This document shows, piece after piece, positions 1 to 5,598 of a stretch of DNA of 10,279 nucleotides. The notes under the pieces are model-generated. The model worked only from the letters and a program-made list of their open reading frames with translations. It ran no database searches and was not told where the DNA came from. How positions within the stretch are numbered: position 1 is the first letter of the stretch; each line of letters begins with the position of its first letter. A program made the position numbers and the translations under genes. Source of the DNA: Minisyncoccota bacterium (GTDB taxonomy: Bacteria > Patescibacteriota > Minisyncoccia > Phycocordibacterales > DATDWN01); contig JANWHC010000023.1 of the NCBI GenBank assembly GCA_025450615.1, forward strand, positions 1 to 10,279, given 5' to 3'.

Positions 1-842
1 ATAACCCTTCTGAGATTACAGACGAGGCCGTAAGACAATTTCGCCTTTGGTTAAATAGGCAATCTTCAGGAAATAACAAATATCGAGATCTAACTTTGAC
101 TCGTAAGACTCAAAACTACTATCTGATTGCTCTCAGAGCTTTTCTAAAGTATATGGCTAGGCAGGAAATCAAAACCTTACCTGCTGAGCGTATAGAGCTA
201 GCAAAAGTCACAGAGCGTTCACTCGATCTTATCTCTCGAGGAGAGCTTGAGCGACTACTTGAGACACCAAAAGGTACAGATTTAAAGAGTTTGCGAGATA
301 AAGCTATACTAGAGCTACTTTTTTCAACAGGACTTCGTGTTTCTGAGCTTTGTTCCTTAACTTCTGACATAGATTTACGTTCTGACGAGCTTTCTATTCG
401 TGGAAAAGGTGGAAAAGTTCGTGTAGTTTTTCTCTCTGAAGAAGCAAAGAAGCACGTAAAGGGTTATTTAGCTGCAAGAAAAGATATGAACGATGCCCTT
501 TTTGTTCAAGTTGGCAGAGAAAGCCAAGATCGTGAAAAAAATAAAGAAGAAGCTAAGTCTAAAGCCAAAAAGAGCGGTAAAACCATGGACGTCGGTCCCC
601 TAACTCGTCGTTCTGTAGAGAGGATTGTAAAACAATACGCCATCAAGGCAGGAATTTCTAAAAAAGTTACTCCCCATGTGATGCGCCACATGTTTGCTAC
701 TGATTTGCTTTCAAACGGCGCCGATTTGCGTTCTGTGCAGACACTTTTAGGTCACGCAAACATTGGCACTACTCAGATTTATACTCATGTGACGGATAAG
801 CACCTGAAAGATATTCATAAGAAATTTCACGGTAGAAAATAG
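1..842 (+). CDS. Tyrosine site-specific recombinase, XerC/XerD type (5'-partial)
   Basis: This is a phage-integrase-family tyrosine recombinase, the type that resolves chromosome dimers at dif or moves integrative elements. The reading frame is open from base 3 to the TAG at 840-842, so the gene enters from outside the window. The TTG at 96 is not the real start, because the residues before it (ending WLNRQSSGNNKYRDLT) are a normal Xer N-terminal helical domain. The catalytic set is complete: Arg at 336-338 in TGLRVSEL, Lys at 405-407 in the GKGGK hairpin, HxxR at 675-686, His at 753-755 in LLGH and the Tyr nucleophile at 780-782. A Lys/Glu-rich insert at about 515-585 lies between the beta-hairpin and the HxxR helix. 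About 279 residues are visible against about 300 usual. Xer housekeeping recombinase is likely, but XerC, XerD and an element integrase cannot be separated here. Confidence 0.93.
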   Translation, partial: NPSEITDEAVRQFRLWLNRQSSGNNKYRDLTLTRKTQNYYLIALRAFLKYMARQEIKTLPAERIELAKVTERSLDLISRGELERLLETPKGTDLKSLRDKAILELLFSTGLRVSELCSLTSDIDLRSDELSIRGKGGKVRVVFLSEEAKKHVKGYLAARKDMNDALFVQVGRESQDREKNKEEAKSKAKKSGKTMDVGPLTRRSVERIVKQYAIKAGISKKVTPHVMRHMFATDLLSNGADLRSVQTLLGHANIGTTQIYTHVTDKHLKDIHKKFHGRK

Positions 843-846
843 TTTG

Positions 847-855
847 TGTTAGTAT
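847..855 (+). promoter_or_regulatory. Extended -10 (TGTTAGTAT) for exonuclease III gene
   Basis: TGT followed by TAGTAT lies 9 nt before the ATG at 865, so transcription would start about 3 nt before the start codon. No Shine-Dalgarno-like sequence lies in the 22-nt gap after the recombinase stop. A nearly leaderless mRNA is inferred. No convincing -35 was seen. Confidence 0.45.
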
Positions 856-864
856 ACAGAACAT

Positions 865-1659
865 ATGAAAATAATGTCTTGGAATGTAAATGGGATCCGT
901 GCGGTTCACAAAAAAGGACTTTTTACGACTTTTGTTGAAAAACACAAACCAGACATACTATGTTTGCAGGAAACTAAAGCGGAACAACATCAAAGTGAAG
1001 TAGATTTAGAAGAATATGAAGAGTATTGGAATTCAGCCAAGAAAAAAGGATACAGCGGCACGGCTATTTTTACTAAAGACGAACCCATATCAATTGTTTT
1101 AGATTTTCCAGCTGATATTTTAAAAAAGTACAAATTAGAGGATAAATATGGCGATCCAAATACAGAAGGTCGGGTTATTTGTGCTGAATACGATAGTTTC
1201 TATATGGTTACAGTCTATACTCCTAACGCTAAAGATGACCTAACTCGCATTCCCCTTCGTCACAATGGATGGGACAAGGCATTTTTAGAATATATGCAAA
1301 AGTTAGAGAAAAAGAAGCCAGTTATTTTTTGCGGAGACTTAAATGTTGCACATACTGCGGACGATTTAGCTCGTCCAAAAGAAAACGATGGTAAAAAAGG
1401 TTTTACAAAAGAGGAACGAGAGGGTTTACAAAATTTTATTGATGCAGGATTTATTGATACCTTCCGAATGTTTACAAAAGGTAATGGTTATTACACATGG
1501 TGGAGCAACTTTGGTGGCGCACGAGAAAGAAATGTTGGTTGGAGAATCGATTATATTTTTGTATCAAAAAAGTTGAAAGACAAAATAAAAAACGCTAGAA
1601 TTCACCCGAGTGTGATGGGGTCCGATCACTGTCCTGTAGAGCTAGAAATCTCACTTTAA
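865..1659 (+). CDS. xth: Exodeoxyribonuclease III (AP endonuclease)
   Basis: This is an exonuclease III/APE1-family enzyme that incises abasic sites and trims 3' ends in base excision repair in the cytoplasm. The 264-residue protein matches the usual length of about 250-270. Family motifs appear in order: WNVNGIRA (Asn8), LQETK (Glu36), GYSGTAIF, YTPN with Tyr118, CGDLNVAH (Asp158, Asn160), WRIDYIF (Asp229) and the C-terminal SDH (Asp254-His255). All metal-binding and catalytic residues are present. The ATG start fits the family N-terminus exactly. It follows the recombinase by 22 nt on the same strand but has its own extended -10, so it may be transcribed independently. ExoIII-like versus ApeX-like subtype is not settled. 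Confidence 0.97.
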   Translation: MKIMSWNVNGIRAVHKKGLFTTFVEKHKPDILCLQETKAEQHQSEVDLEEYEEYWNSAKKKGYSGTAIFTKDEPISIVLDFPADILKKYKLEDKYGDPNTEGRVICAEYDSFYMVTVYTPNAKDDLTRIPLRHNGWDKAFLEYMQKLEKKKPVIFCGDLNVAHTADDLARPKENDGKKGFTKEEREGLQNFIDAGFIDTFRMFTKGNGYYTWWSNFGGARERNVGWRIDYIFVSKKLKDKIKNARIHPSVMGSDHCPVELEISL

Positions 1660-1691
1660 TTCAGTTGTCCACAGTTTTGTCTTTAATGTCC

Positions 1692-1720
1692 TTTACTTTG
1701 TTTTATAAAAGACATAAAAT
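1692..1720 (+). promoter_or_regulatory. Candidate promoter for a structured RNA
   Basis: TTTACT (1692-1697), a 17-nt spacer, then TAAAAT (1715-1720). Initiation would fall near 1727, the 5' edge of the predicted RNA fold at 1726-1838. No coding sequence on this strand begins downstream before the terminator at 1978-2001, so the promoter would serve a non-coding RNA. Confidence 0.4.
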
Positions 1721-1725
1721 AATTT

Positions 1726-1838
1726 CAGAACTTAGGAATGATGTCCGATAACACCCGGACAAAACTTCTGGGTAATTGTTCATTGAAGTTTGTACTTAGG
1801 CCTCTGCAGGGGCCTCTCACTGAAGGCATTCTGGTCTG
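1726..1838 (+). ncRNA. Candidate structured RNA, four-way junction
   Basis: The 354-bp gap between exonuclease III and the CCA enzyme holds a region that folds into a closed multiloop. The outer stem pairs CAGA (1726-1729) with TCTG (1835-1838) and GAATG (1736-1740) with CATTC (1827-1831). Three hairpins lie inside: GTCCG/CGGAC (1743-1747/1756-1760), AAACTTC/GAAGTTT (1762-1768/1785-1791) and AGGCCTC/GGGGCCT (1798-1804/1809-1815, one G-U, TGCA loop). A promoter-like element precedes it and a terminator lies downstream at 1978-2001, so the transcript could be about 270 nt. I do not recognise it as tmRNA, RNase P RNA, SRP RNA or a known riboswitch. The fold was made by eye and has no covariation support. 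Confidence 0.4.
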
Positions 1839-1977
1839 ATGTGGGCGAGGTGATCAAAATATCCTCAACCATATCTACTATTTATTTTTATTGTTCGTGA
1901 TATTGTATCCAGCTCATTTCTCGCTGGGGTGCACTTCTCCCCTCAACAGTTCGCTACCGCTCGTGTTCGCAAGATCA

Positions 1978-2001
1978 CCCGCGCAAGCGGGCTGTTTTTT
2001 T
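1978..2001 (+). terminator. Rho-independent terminator
   Basis: CCCGC (1978-1982), GCAA loop, GCGGG (1987-1991), then CTG and a run of seven T. The T tract is only on the plus strand, so it stops rightward transcripts (exonuclease III or the candidate RNA) just before the convergent CCA gene. A GGGG/CCCC hairpin at 1926-1942 lies upstream. Confidence 0.8.
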
Positions 2002-2013
2002 ATTATGAAATTT

Positions 2014-3480
2014 TTACAGCACCTTATGTGTTTTTCTAATCTTTTTTATTTCAATTTCATCCGCTTCTTCTTTTGTTAACTTTCCACTTTCTCCCAAAGA
2101 TTTTAATTCTTCGATTGGTAGTTTGACCAACTCTTTTGCTTTGTTTTCCAAATATTCTTCAGTATTTTTTGTAGGATCTTCCAAAACTTCTTCTAAAAGT
2201 GCATGTAGAGTAAAACCGACAACTGGTCCAGGGTCTATCTTTGCTACTTCCATTATTTTTTTACCGTCAATTTTTAACATTGAAACAGAAATAGGATCGC
2301 GAAGAGCTTCCTCAATCATAGAGTGATATTTTCTAAGTCGGTAAGGGTCTTCCTTGGGTCTACCAGTTCCTATGCGGTCGCATATGCGTACATTCATTAG
2401 ATCCCATATATTTTCCTTTCCAACATTTACAATCATCCTACGGACCGCAGAGAGCGTAATTTGACCTGTGTCAGAAAAGAACATGTGCCAACGTACAAGG
2501 TTCACTACTTTTTCAATAATTTTGTTTGGATATTTTAGTCGAGTTAGGATTTTTTTAGTTTCTCTTGCTCCAAGAACTTCATGACCATAAAAAGTCCATT
2601 CCTTCTTACCCTTACCTTTTCGTCTAGACTCTGGTTTTGAAATATCATGGAAAAGTGCAGACAGCCTTGTTTCTAAATCGTAGTTTTTGTCAGCTGAGTG
2701 TTGAAGTGACCTAAGTAAATGTTCCCAAACATCATACGAATGCGTTCCGCCCTGCTCTATTCCTACGGTTTTCTCAAGTTCAGGTGCGATAAAGGACAAA
2801 AGGCCTAGTTTTCTTAGGCTAAGTAGCGCTTTCATTGGTTCAGGAGAGAGAATCATCTTAGTAAACTCATCACGAATACGCTCTAGAGAGATATTTTCAA
2901 GTAAGCTAGTATTGTCTAATATTGATTTTTCAGTTTCAGGGCTTATATCAAAGCCAATTTCAGAAGAAAAGCGTATTGCACGGAGAATTCGGAGGGCATC
3001 TTCAGTAAAACGCTTGTCAGGCTCCCCCACTGTACGGATAATTTTGTCTTTTATATCTTTTTCTCCATTATAAAGGTCAACTATCTCTTTTTTAGATACA
3101 GAATATGCAAGAGAGTTCATGCTAAAGTCTCGTCTTTGTAAATCATCCTCTAGTTTTTGGCTAAATGTAACCTTATCTGGATGGCGCTTGTCTGTATAAG
3201 TAGATTCTAGTCTGTATGGTGTAACTTCAACAACTTTTAGGTTTTCCATCTCTGTATCTTCATTTACAACTCCTACTGTACCAAAGGTATTTTCGTAAAA
3301 TGTCTTCGTAAATAAGGCTATAATTTCATCTGGAGTAGCATTTGTAGTTACATCCCAGTCTTTCGCATCCCTACCCAAAATAAGATCTCTGACACATCCA
3401 CCAACCAAAAAAGCTTCAAAGCCAGCTTTTTCTAGCTTTTCTGTCACTTCTTTTATTTCTTTAGGAATAGAAAAATTCAT
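2014..3480 (-). CDS. cca: CCA tRNA nucleotidyltransferase with HD domain
   Basis: This class II nucleotidyltransferase adds or repairs the 3' CCA of tRNAs. The 488-residue protein begins with the head domain: GGCVRDLILGRDAKDWD, with GG at 27-28, the RD pair at 31-32 and metal-binding Asp41/Asp43. Next come RRDFSMNSLAYS (116-127), EDALRILRAIRF (160-171) and ERIRDEF (200-206), the usual family blocks. An HD phosphohydrolase-type domain follows, with His278-Asp279 in LFHDISKPE. Together these indicate the CCA-adding/HD form rather than plain poly(A) polymerase. The ATG at 3480 matches the family N-terminus. All four tRNA genes in the window lack encoded CCA, so this enzyme would be needed for every one. 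The plus-strand terminator at 1978-2001 does not work for this gene, and I see no clear terminator of its own. Confidence 0.95.
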   Translation of the reverse strand: MNFSIPKEIKEVTEKLEKAGFEAFLVGGCVRDLILGRDAKDWDVTTNATPDEIIALFTKTFYENTFGTVGVVNEDTEMENLKVVEVTPYRLESTYTDKRHPDKVTFSQKLEDDLQRRDFSMNSLAYSVSKKEIVDLYNGEKDIKDKIIRTVGEPDKRFTEDALRILRAIRFSSEIGFDISPETEKSILDNTSLLENISLERIRDEFTKMILSPEPMKALLSLRKLGLLSFIAPELEKTVGIEQGGTHSYDVWEHLLRSLQHSADKNYDLETRLSALFHDISKPESRRKGKGKKEWTFYGHEVLGARETKKILTRLKYPNKIIEKVVNLVRWHMFFSDTGQITLSAVRRMIVNVGKENIWDLMNVRICDRIGTGRPKEDPYRLRKYHSMIEEALRDPISVSMLKIDGKKIMEVAKIDPGPVVGFTLHALLEEVLEDPTKNTEEYLENKAKELVKLPIEELKSLGESGKLTKEEADEIEIKKIRKTHKVL

Positions 3481-3486
3481 AAATTA

Positions 3487-3495
3487 ATAATAACA
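3487..3495 (-). promoter_or_regulatory. Extended -10 (TGTTATTAT) for cca
   Basis: On the minus strand TGT-TATTAT ends 6 nt before the cca ATG, so the predicted mRNA begins at or next to the start codon. No Shine-Dalgarno is present. The divergent tRNA-Arg promoter lies in the same 53-bp gap. Confidence 0.5.
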
Positions 3496-3513
3496 TAGAC
3501 CAAGCTTAATTTT

Positions 3514-3521
3514 TATAGTAT
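3514..3521 (+). promoter_or_regulatory. -10 region of tRNA-Arg
   Basis: Overlapping TATAGT (3514-3519) and TAGTAT (3516-3521) lie 12-14 nt before the tRNA 5' end, giving a 5' leader of a few nucleotides. The -35 is not convincing. Confidence 0.4.
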
Positions 3522-3533
3522 ATTGTGACTTAT

Positions 3534-3605
3534 GCACCCGTAGCTCAACGGATAGAGTACCGGTCTTCGGAACCGTGGATGTGGGTTCGATTCCTGCCGG
3601 GTGCA
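3534..3605 (+). tRNA. tRNA-Arg (anticodon UCG)
   Basis: A cloverleaf can be drawn. The acceptor pairs GCACCCG with CGGGTGC, the D stem is GCTC/GAGT, the anticodon loop CTTCGGA carries TCG, and the T arm is GTGGG-TTCGATT-CCTGC. The discriminator is A3605 and the next bases are CTA, so CCA is not encoded. The outermost anticodon-stem pair is C/T and weak. It is divergent from cca across 53 bp. Confidence 0.95.
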
Positions 3606-3612
3606 CTAGATG

Positions 3613-3640
3613 GAAAAATATGATTTTATTCATATTTTTC
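3613..3640 (+). terminator. AT-rich hairpin terminator after tRNA-Arg
   Basis: GAAAAATATGA (3613-3623) and TCATATTTTTC (3630-3640) form a perfect 11-bp stem around a TTTTAT loop, starting 8 nt after the tRNA. The T tract is inside the stem, so termination strength is uncertain. Confidence 0.5.
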
Positions 3641-3664
3641 AATACTTGTGCAAGCTGGAGACAT

Positions 3665-3731
3665 GTTTTTCAACAGAAAAACGGTCGAGGCGGGGTCGAG
3701 GAAATTTTGCTGAGCAAAATTATCCGTGACC
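3665..3731. repeat. Two hairpins between convergent tRNAs
   Basis: GTTTTTC/GAAAAAC (3665-3671/3676-3682) is a perfect 7-bp hairpin. From 3694 to 3731 a longer imperfect hairpin pairs GGTC with GACC, GGA with TCC and AATTTTGC with GCAAAATT around a TGA loop. GGTCGAGG occurs twice in direct orientation (3683-3690, 3694-3701). These may terminate the minus-strand tRNA-Gly transcript. No coding sequence is supported here. Confidence 0.4.
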
Positions 3732-3763
3732 ACAATAATACCCTACTTTTGCCTAATTTTCTG

Positions 3764-3834
3764 TGCGGTTACCGGGAATCGAACCCGGATCTGGTCCTTG
3801 GCAAGGACCTGTTCTACCACTAAACCATAACCGC
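3764..3834 (-). tRNA. tRNA-Gly (anticodon GCC)
   Basis: On the minus strand the acceptor is GCGGTTA/TAACCGC, the anticodon stem is GGTCC/GGACC with loop TTGCCAA (anticodon GCC), and the T arm is CCGGG-TTCGATT-CCCGG. The discriminator is A, followed by CAG, so CCA is not encoded. It is convergent with tRNA-Arg. Confidence 0.96.
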
Positions 3835-3911
3835 GTCTTGAAAACTATATAATCATATACTATAGGCCATTAAACGCAAAGTTTTTCTGGATTTTTTTAG
3901 TATTCCCTATT

Positions 3912-3930
3912 TGTGTATAAATGTGGATAA
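3912..3930 (-). promoter_or_regulatory. Tandem DnaA-box-like 9-mers
   Basis: TGTGGATAA (3922-3930) is the exact reverse complement of the consensus DnaA box TTATCCACA. TGTGTATAA (3912-3920) differs at one base (TTATACACA in box orientation), has the same orientation and starts 10 bp earlier. A weaker TGTGTATTA (two differences) lies at 3942-3950. Confidence 0.5.
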
Positions 3931-4079
3931 GTCTGGGGACATGTGTATTAAAGACAGTCTTTGACTTTAGTCAATTTTAAAAGCCTATTTTTTGTCTGTA
4001 TACATTATATGGCCTTAAATAAGTGTATTTTCAGTCAAAGACGTCTCTCAAGTGTCTGTTTTTGATCAGAAATATTAAA

Positions 4080-4095
4080 TGTTTCACGTGAAATG
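4080..4095. promoter_or_regulatory. parS-like site 1
   Basis: TGTTTCACGTGAAATG matches the ParB parS consensus TGTTTCACGTGAAACA at 14 of 16 positions. It contains the perfect 12-bp palindrome TTTCACGTGAAA (4082-4093). It is the best match of the cluster. No ParB gene is visible here, so the reader protein is assumed. Confidence 0.55.
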
Positions 4096-4103
4096 AATAA
4101 CTG

Positions 4104-4135
4104 TGTTACATGTGGAACATGTTACTTGAGAAACA
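4104..4135. promoter_or_regulatory. parS-like sites 2 and 3 (degenerate)
   Basis: TGTTACATGTGGAACA (4104-4119) matches the parS consensus at 13 of 16, and TGTTACTTGAGAAACA (4120-4135) at 12 of 16. Both differ at position 5, which varies among natural parS sites. They abut each other and lie directly before the yraN -35. Sequence alone does not show that they bind anything. Confidence 0.35.
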
Positions 4136-4137
4136 AC

Positions 4138-4165
4138 TTTACATTCTTATAGCTAAGAGTAGAAT
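4138..4165 (+). promoter_or_regulatory. yraN promoter
   Basis: TTTACA (4138-4143, 5 of 6 to the -35 consensus), a 16-nt spacer and TAGAAT (4160-4165, 5 of 6 to the -10 consensus). The -10 ends 8 nt before the ATG, so the mRNA should be leaderless. No Shine-Dalgarno is present. Confidence 0.65.
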
Positions 4166-4173
4166 AGTGTTTC

Positions 4174-4593
4174 ATGTATAACAAAAACTTCCAAAAGGAG
4201 CCCACAGAGAAGCAAAAAATTGGCCGAATAGGGGAGGATTTTGCTTGTGAATACCTAAAAAGGGAAGGTTTTAAGATAATTGGTCGAAACTATTTAAAAA
4301 AGTGGGGAGAAATAGATATAGTTGTCCAAAAAGATAAAAAAATTCATTTTGTAGAAGTAAAAACAGTTTCCCGAAGTGAAGGTGGTGTTATTCATGAAAC
4401 AAATGACAGTTATCGAGCTGAGGATAATATGCACCAATGGAAACTTCAGAGGCTTGCTAGAGCAGTGCAGTCATATCTTCTAGATAAAAATGTGCCTGAT
4501 GATATGGAATGGCAGTTCGACCTCGCTACGGTCCATATAAACGCAAATAAAGGACTTTTAAAGGTCATGATACTCGAAGATATTGTCCTTTAG
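4174..4593 (+). CDS. yraN: YraN/UPF0102 family endonuclease-like protein
   Basis: This is a YraN-family protein with a PD-(D/E)XK nuclease-like fold. The cellular role of the family is poorly defined. The 139 residues compare with about 120 usual. The N-terminal block GRIGEDFACEYLKREGFKIIGRNY (17-40) is typical. It is followed by GEIDIV (Asp48) and FVEVKT (Glu61, Lys63), the D...ExK nuclease signature. A short basic N-terminal extension of about 14 residues precedes the conserved part. The ATG at 4174 is supported by the promoter 8 nt upstream. A fourth parS-like 16-mer (TGTTTCATGTATAACA, 4168-4183, 13 of 16) overlaps the start codon. The next feature downstream is tRNA-Pro with its own promoter. 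Confidence 0.9.
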   Translation: MYNKNFQKEPTEKQKIGRIGEDFACEYLKREGFKIIGRNYLKKWGEIDIVVQKDKKIHFVEVKTVSRSEGGVIHETNDSYRAEDNMHQWKLQRLARAVQSYLLDKNVPDDMEWQFDLATVHINANKGLLKVMILEDIVL

Positions 4594-4611
4594 ACAAAAA
4601 TTTCAAATAAT

Positions 4612-4639
4612 TTGTTATTTAATTTTTTTGTGATAGAGT
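4612..4639 (+). promoter_or_regulatory. Promoter of the tRNA-Pro/hydrolase transcript
   Basis: TTGTTA (4612-4617), a 16-nt spacer and TAGAGT (4634-4639) lie between the yraN stop and tRNA-Pro, with predicted initiation about 7 nt before the tRNA. No further promoter fits between the tRNA and the following gene, which start 3 nt apart. Confidence 0.45.
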
Positions 4640-4652
4640 TACCAAGTGTTTT

Positions 4653-4725
4653 CGGAGTGTAGTGTAACGGCTAACATTCCTGTTTTGGGAACAGGCGACT
4701 CTGGGTTCGAATCCCAGCACTCCGA
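4653..4725 (+). tRNA. tRNA-Pro (anticodon UGG)
   Basis: The acceptor pairs CGGAGTG with CACTCCG; the C1-G72 end pair is typical of bacterial tRNA-Pro. The anticodon arm is CCTGT-TTTGGGA-ACAGG (TGG), the T arm is CTGGG-TTCGAAT-CCCAG and the discriminator is A4725. CAG, not CCA, follows, and the next gene's ATG begins at 4729. Confidence 0.96.
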
Positions 4726-4728
4726 CAG

Positions 4729-5295
4729 ATGAAGAAGGTCTATTTAATACATGGATGGGAGGGAACTCCAGATAATAACTGGCTTCCTTGGTTAAAAAAA
4801 GAGCTTGAGTCTCAAGGTTTTGAGGTTTTTGCTCCTCTTATGCCTGATACAAATACACCAGTTAAGGCTGTTTGGCTTAAGACAATGCAAGATTTGATAA
4901 AAAATCCAGATGAAAATACTTATTTGGCGGGTCACAGTTTAGGTTGTCAGGCAATTCAGAGATATTTAGAAAGTTTAGAAGGGGATATTAAAATAGGAGG
5001 CGCAGTTCTAGTTGCTGGTTGGATAAATGATCCAATGTGGGAAGGAAGAAGTATTGATGAAACAAAAGTAGTCCATGACTGGTTCGATATTCCAAAAGAT
5101 TACGAAAAAATAAAGTCACATTGTAAAAATTTCATCTCCATTTTCTCAAGTGATGATCCTTTTATATTAAAATCAAATTGGGAGGAAGCAGAAAATATTC
5201 TTGGCGCAGAAGTCATAGTTCTTCCTAACAGGGGACATTTTGATGAGAAAGAATTACCAGAAGCATTGGATGCTATTTTAGAAATTTCTAAATAA
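4729..5295 (+). CDS. Small alpha/beta hydrolase, RBBP9/YdeN family
   Basis: This is a serine hydrolase of the RBBP9/YdeN type. The family substrate is generally unknown and the protein is probably cytoplasmic. The 188 residues match the family length. Visible marks are the opening strand and oxyanion region VYLIHGWEGTPDNNW (4-18), the nucleophile elbow GHSLG (Ser70), SSDDPF with the likely catalytic Asp143, and RGHFD with His170, so the triad is complete. The ATG lies only 3 nt after the tRNA-Pro discriminator base, with no room for a ribosome-binding site or separate promoter. Translation presumably depends on cleavage of a tRNA-mRNA precursor. The next gene's ATG follows the TAA directly, indicating an operon. 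Confidence 0.9.
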   Translation: MKKVYLIHGWEGTPDNNWLPWLKKELESQGFEVFAPLMPDTNTPVKAVWLKTMQDLIKNPDENTYLAGHSLGCQAIQRYLESLEGDIKIGGAVLVAGWINDPMWEGRSIDETKVVHDWFDIPKDYEKIKSHCKNFISIFSSDDPFILKSNWEEAENILGAEVIVLPNRGHFDEKELPEALDAILEISK

Positions 5296-5598
5296 ATGGT
5301 TTTTATAAAAAATAAAGAAAATTTTGTTTGTGAAAAATGTAGAACAGAAGTACAAGGGAATGGTTATACAAATCATTGTCCAAGCTGTTTGTGGTCAAAG
5401 CATGTAGATAATTTCCCAGGAGACAGAGCGAATACCTGTGGAGGAATGATGGAGCCAGTTCGTGTCGAGAAAAAAGGAAAAGAGTACACAATAATTCATA
5501 AGTGCACAAAGTGTGGAGTTGAAAAACCGAACAAAGCAGTTAAGGAAGACGACTTTCAGCAAATAATCCAAGTAAGTGCTGAAAACTCCAATAAATAA
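5296..5598 (+). CDS. RNHCP domain zinc-finger protein
   Basis: This is an RNHCP-domain protein, a small cysteine-rich family common in compact genomes and of unknown function. In 100 residues it shows CEKC (12-15), the defining NHCPSCLWSKHVD block (26-38) followed by PGDR (41-44) and a CGGMMEP block (48-54), then CTKC (70-73). That gives paired cysteine knuckles likely to bind zinc. The family signature Arg-Asn-His-Cys-Pro is varied here to Thr-Asn-His-Cys-Pro. The ATG begins immediately after the hydrolase stop codon, with no gap, so the two are probably translationally coupled. The TAA lies inside the left arm of a long terminator hairpin shared with the convergent protease gene. A nucleic-acid-binding role is plausible but not shown. 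Confidence 0.87.
   Translation: MVFIKNKENFVCEKCRTEVQGNGYTNHCPSCLWSKHVDNFPGDRANTCGGMMEPVRVEKKGKEYTIIHKCTKCGVEKPNKAVKEDDFQQIIQVSAENSNK

Larger units (their letters stand above)
3835..4173. other. AT-rich intergenic region with DnaA-box- and parS-like sites
   Basis: This 339-bp stretch has no supportable gene. Its left part (3835-3905) is very AT-rich. A DnaA-box-like pair follows (3912-3930), then nested inverted repeats: AAAGAC/GTCTTT at 3950-3962, GACTTTAGTC at 3963-3972, and the 10-bp arms 3957-3966 and 4033-4042. Three parS-like 16-mers come next (4080-4135), and finally the yraN promoter. The combination resembles a replication-origin or partition region. That function is inferred only, since no dnaA, dnaN, parA or parB gene is in the window. 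Confidence 0.45.

Noticed and set aside
96..98. TTG as start codon of the recombinase
   Set aside because: The frame is open to the window edge and the upstream residues fit the Xer N-terminal domain, so the gene begins outside the window.
1665..1673. DnaA-box-like TTGTCCACA
   Set aside because: One mismatch and isolated; single near-boxes are expected by chance. The same holds for TTATCCACT at 7872-7880.
3575..3823. 82-residue open frame across two tRNAs
   Set aside because: It is translated tRNA-Arg and antisense tRNA-Gly sequence (VGSIPAGC, GYRESNPD), a common artefact.
3998..4020. dif-like sequence near TGTATACATTATATGG
   Set aside because: Arms do not match XerC/XerD binding-site patterns on both sides.
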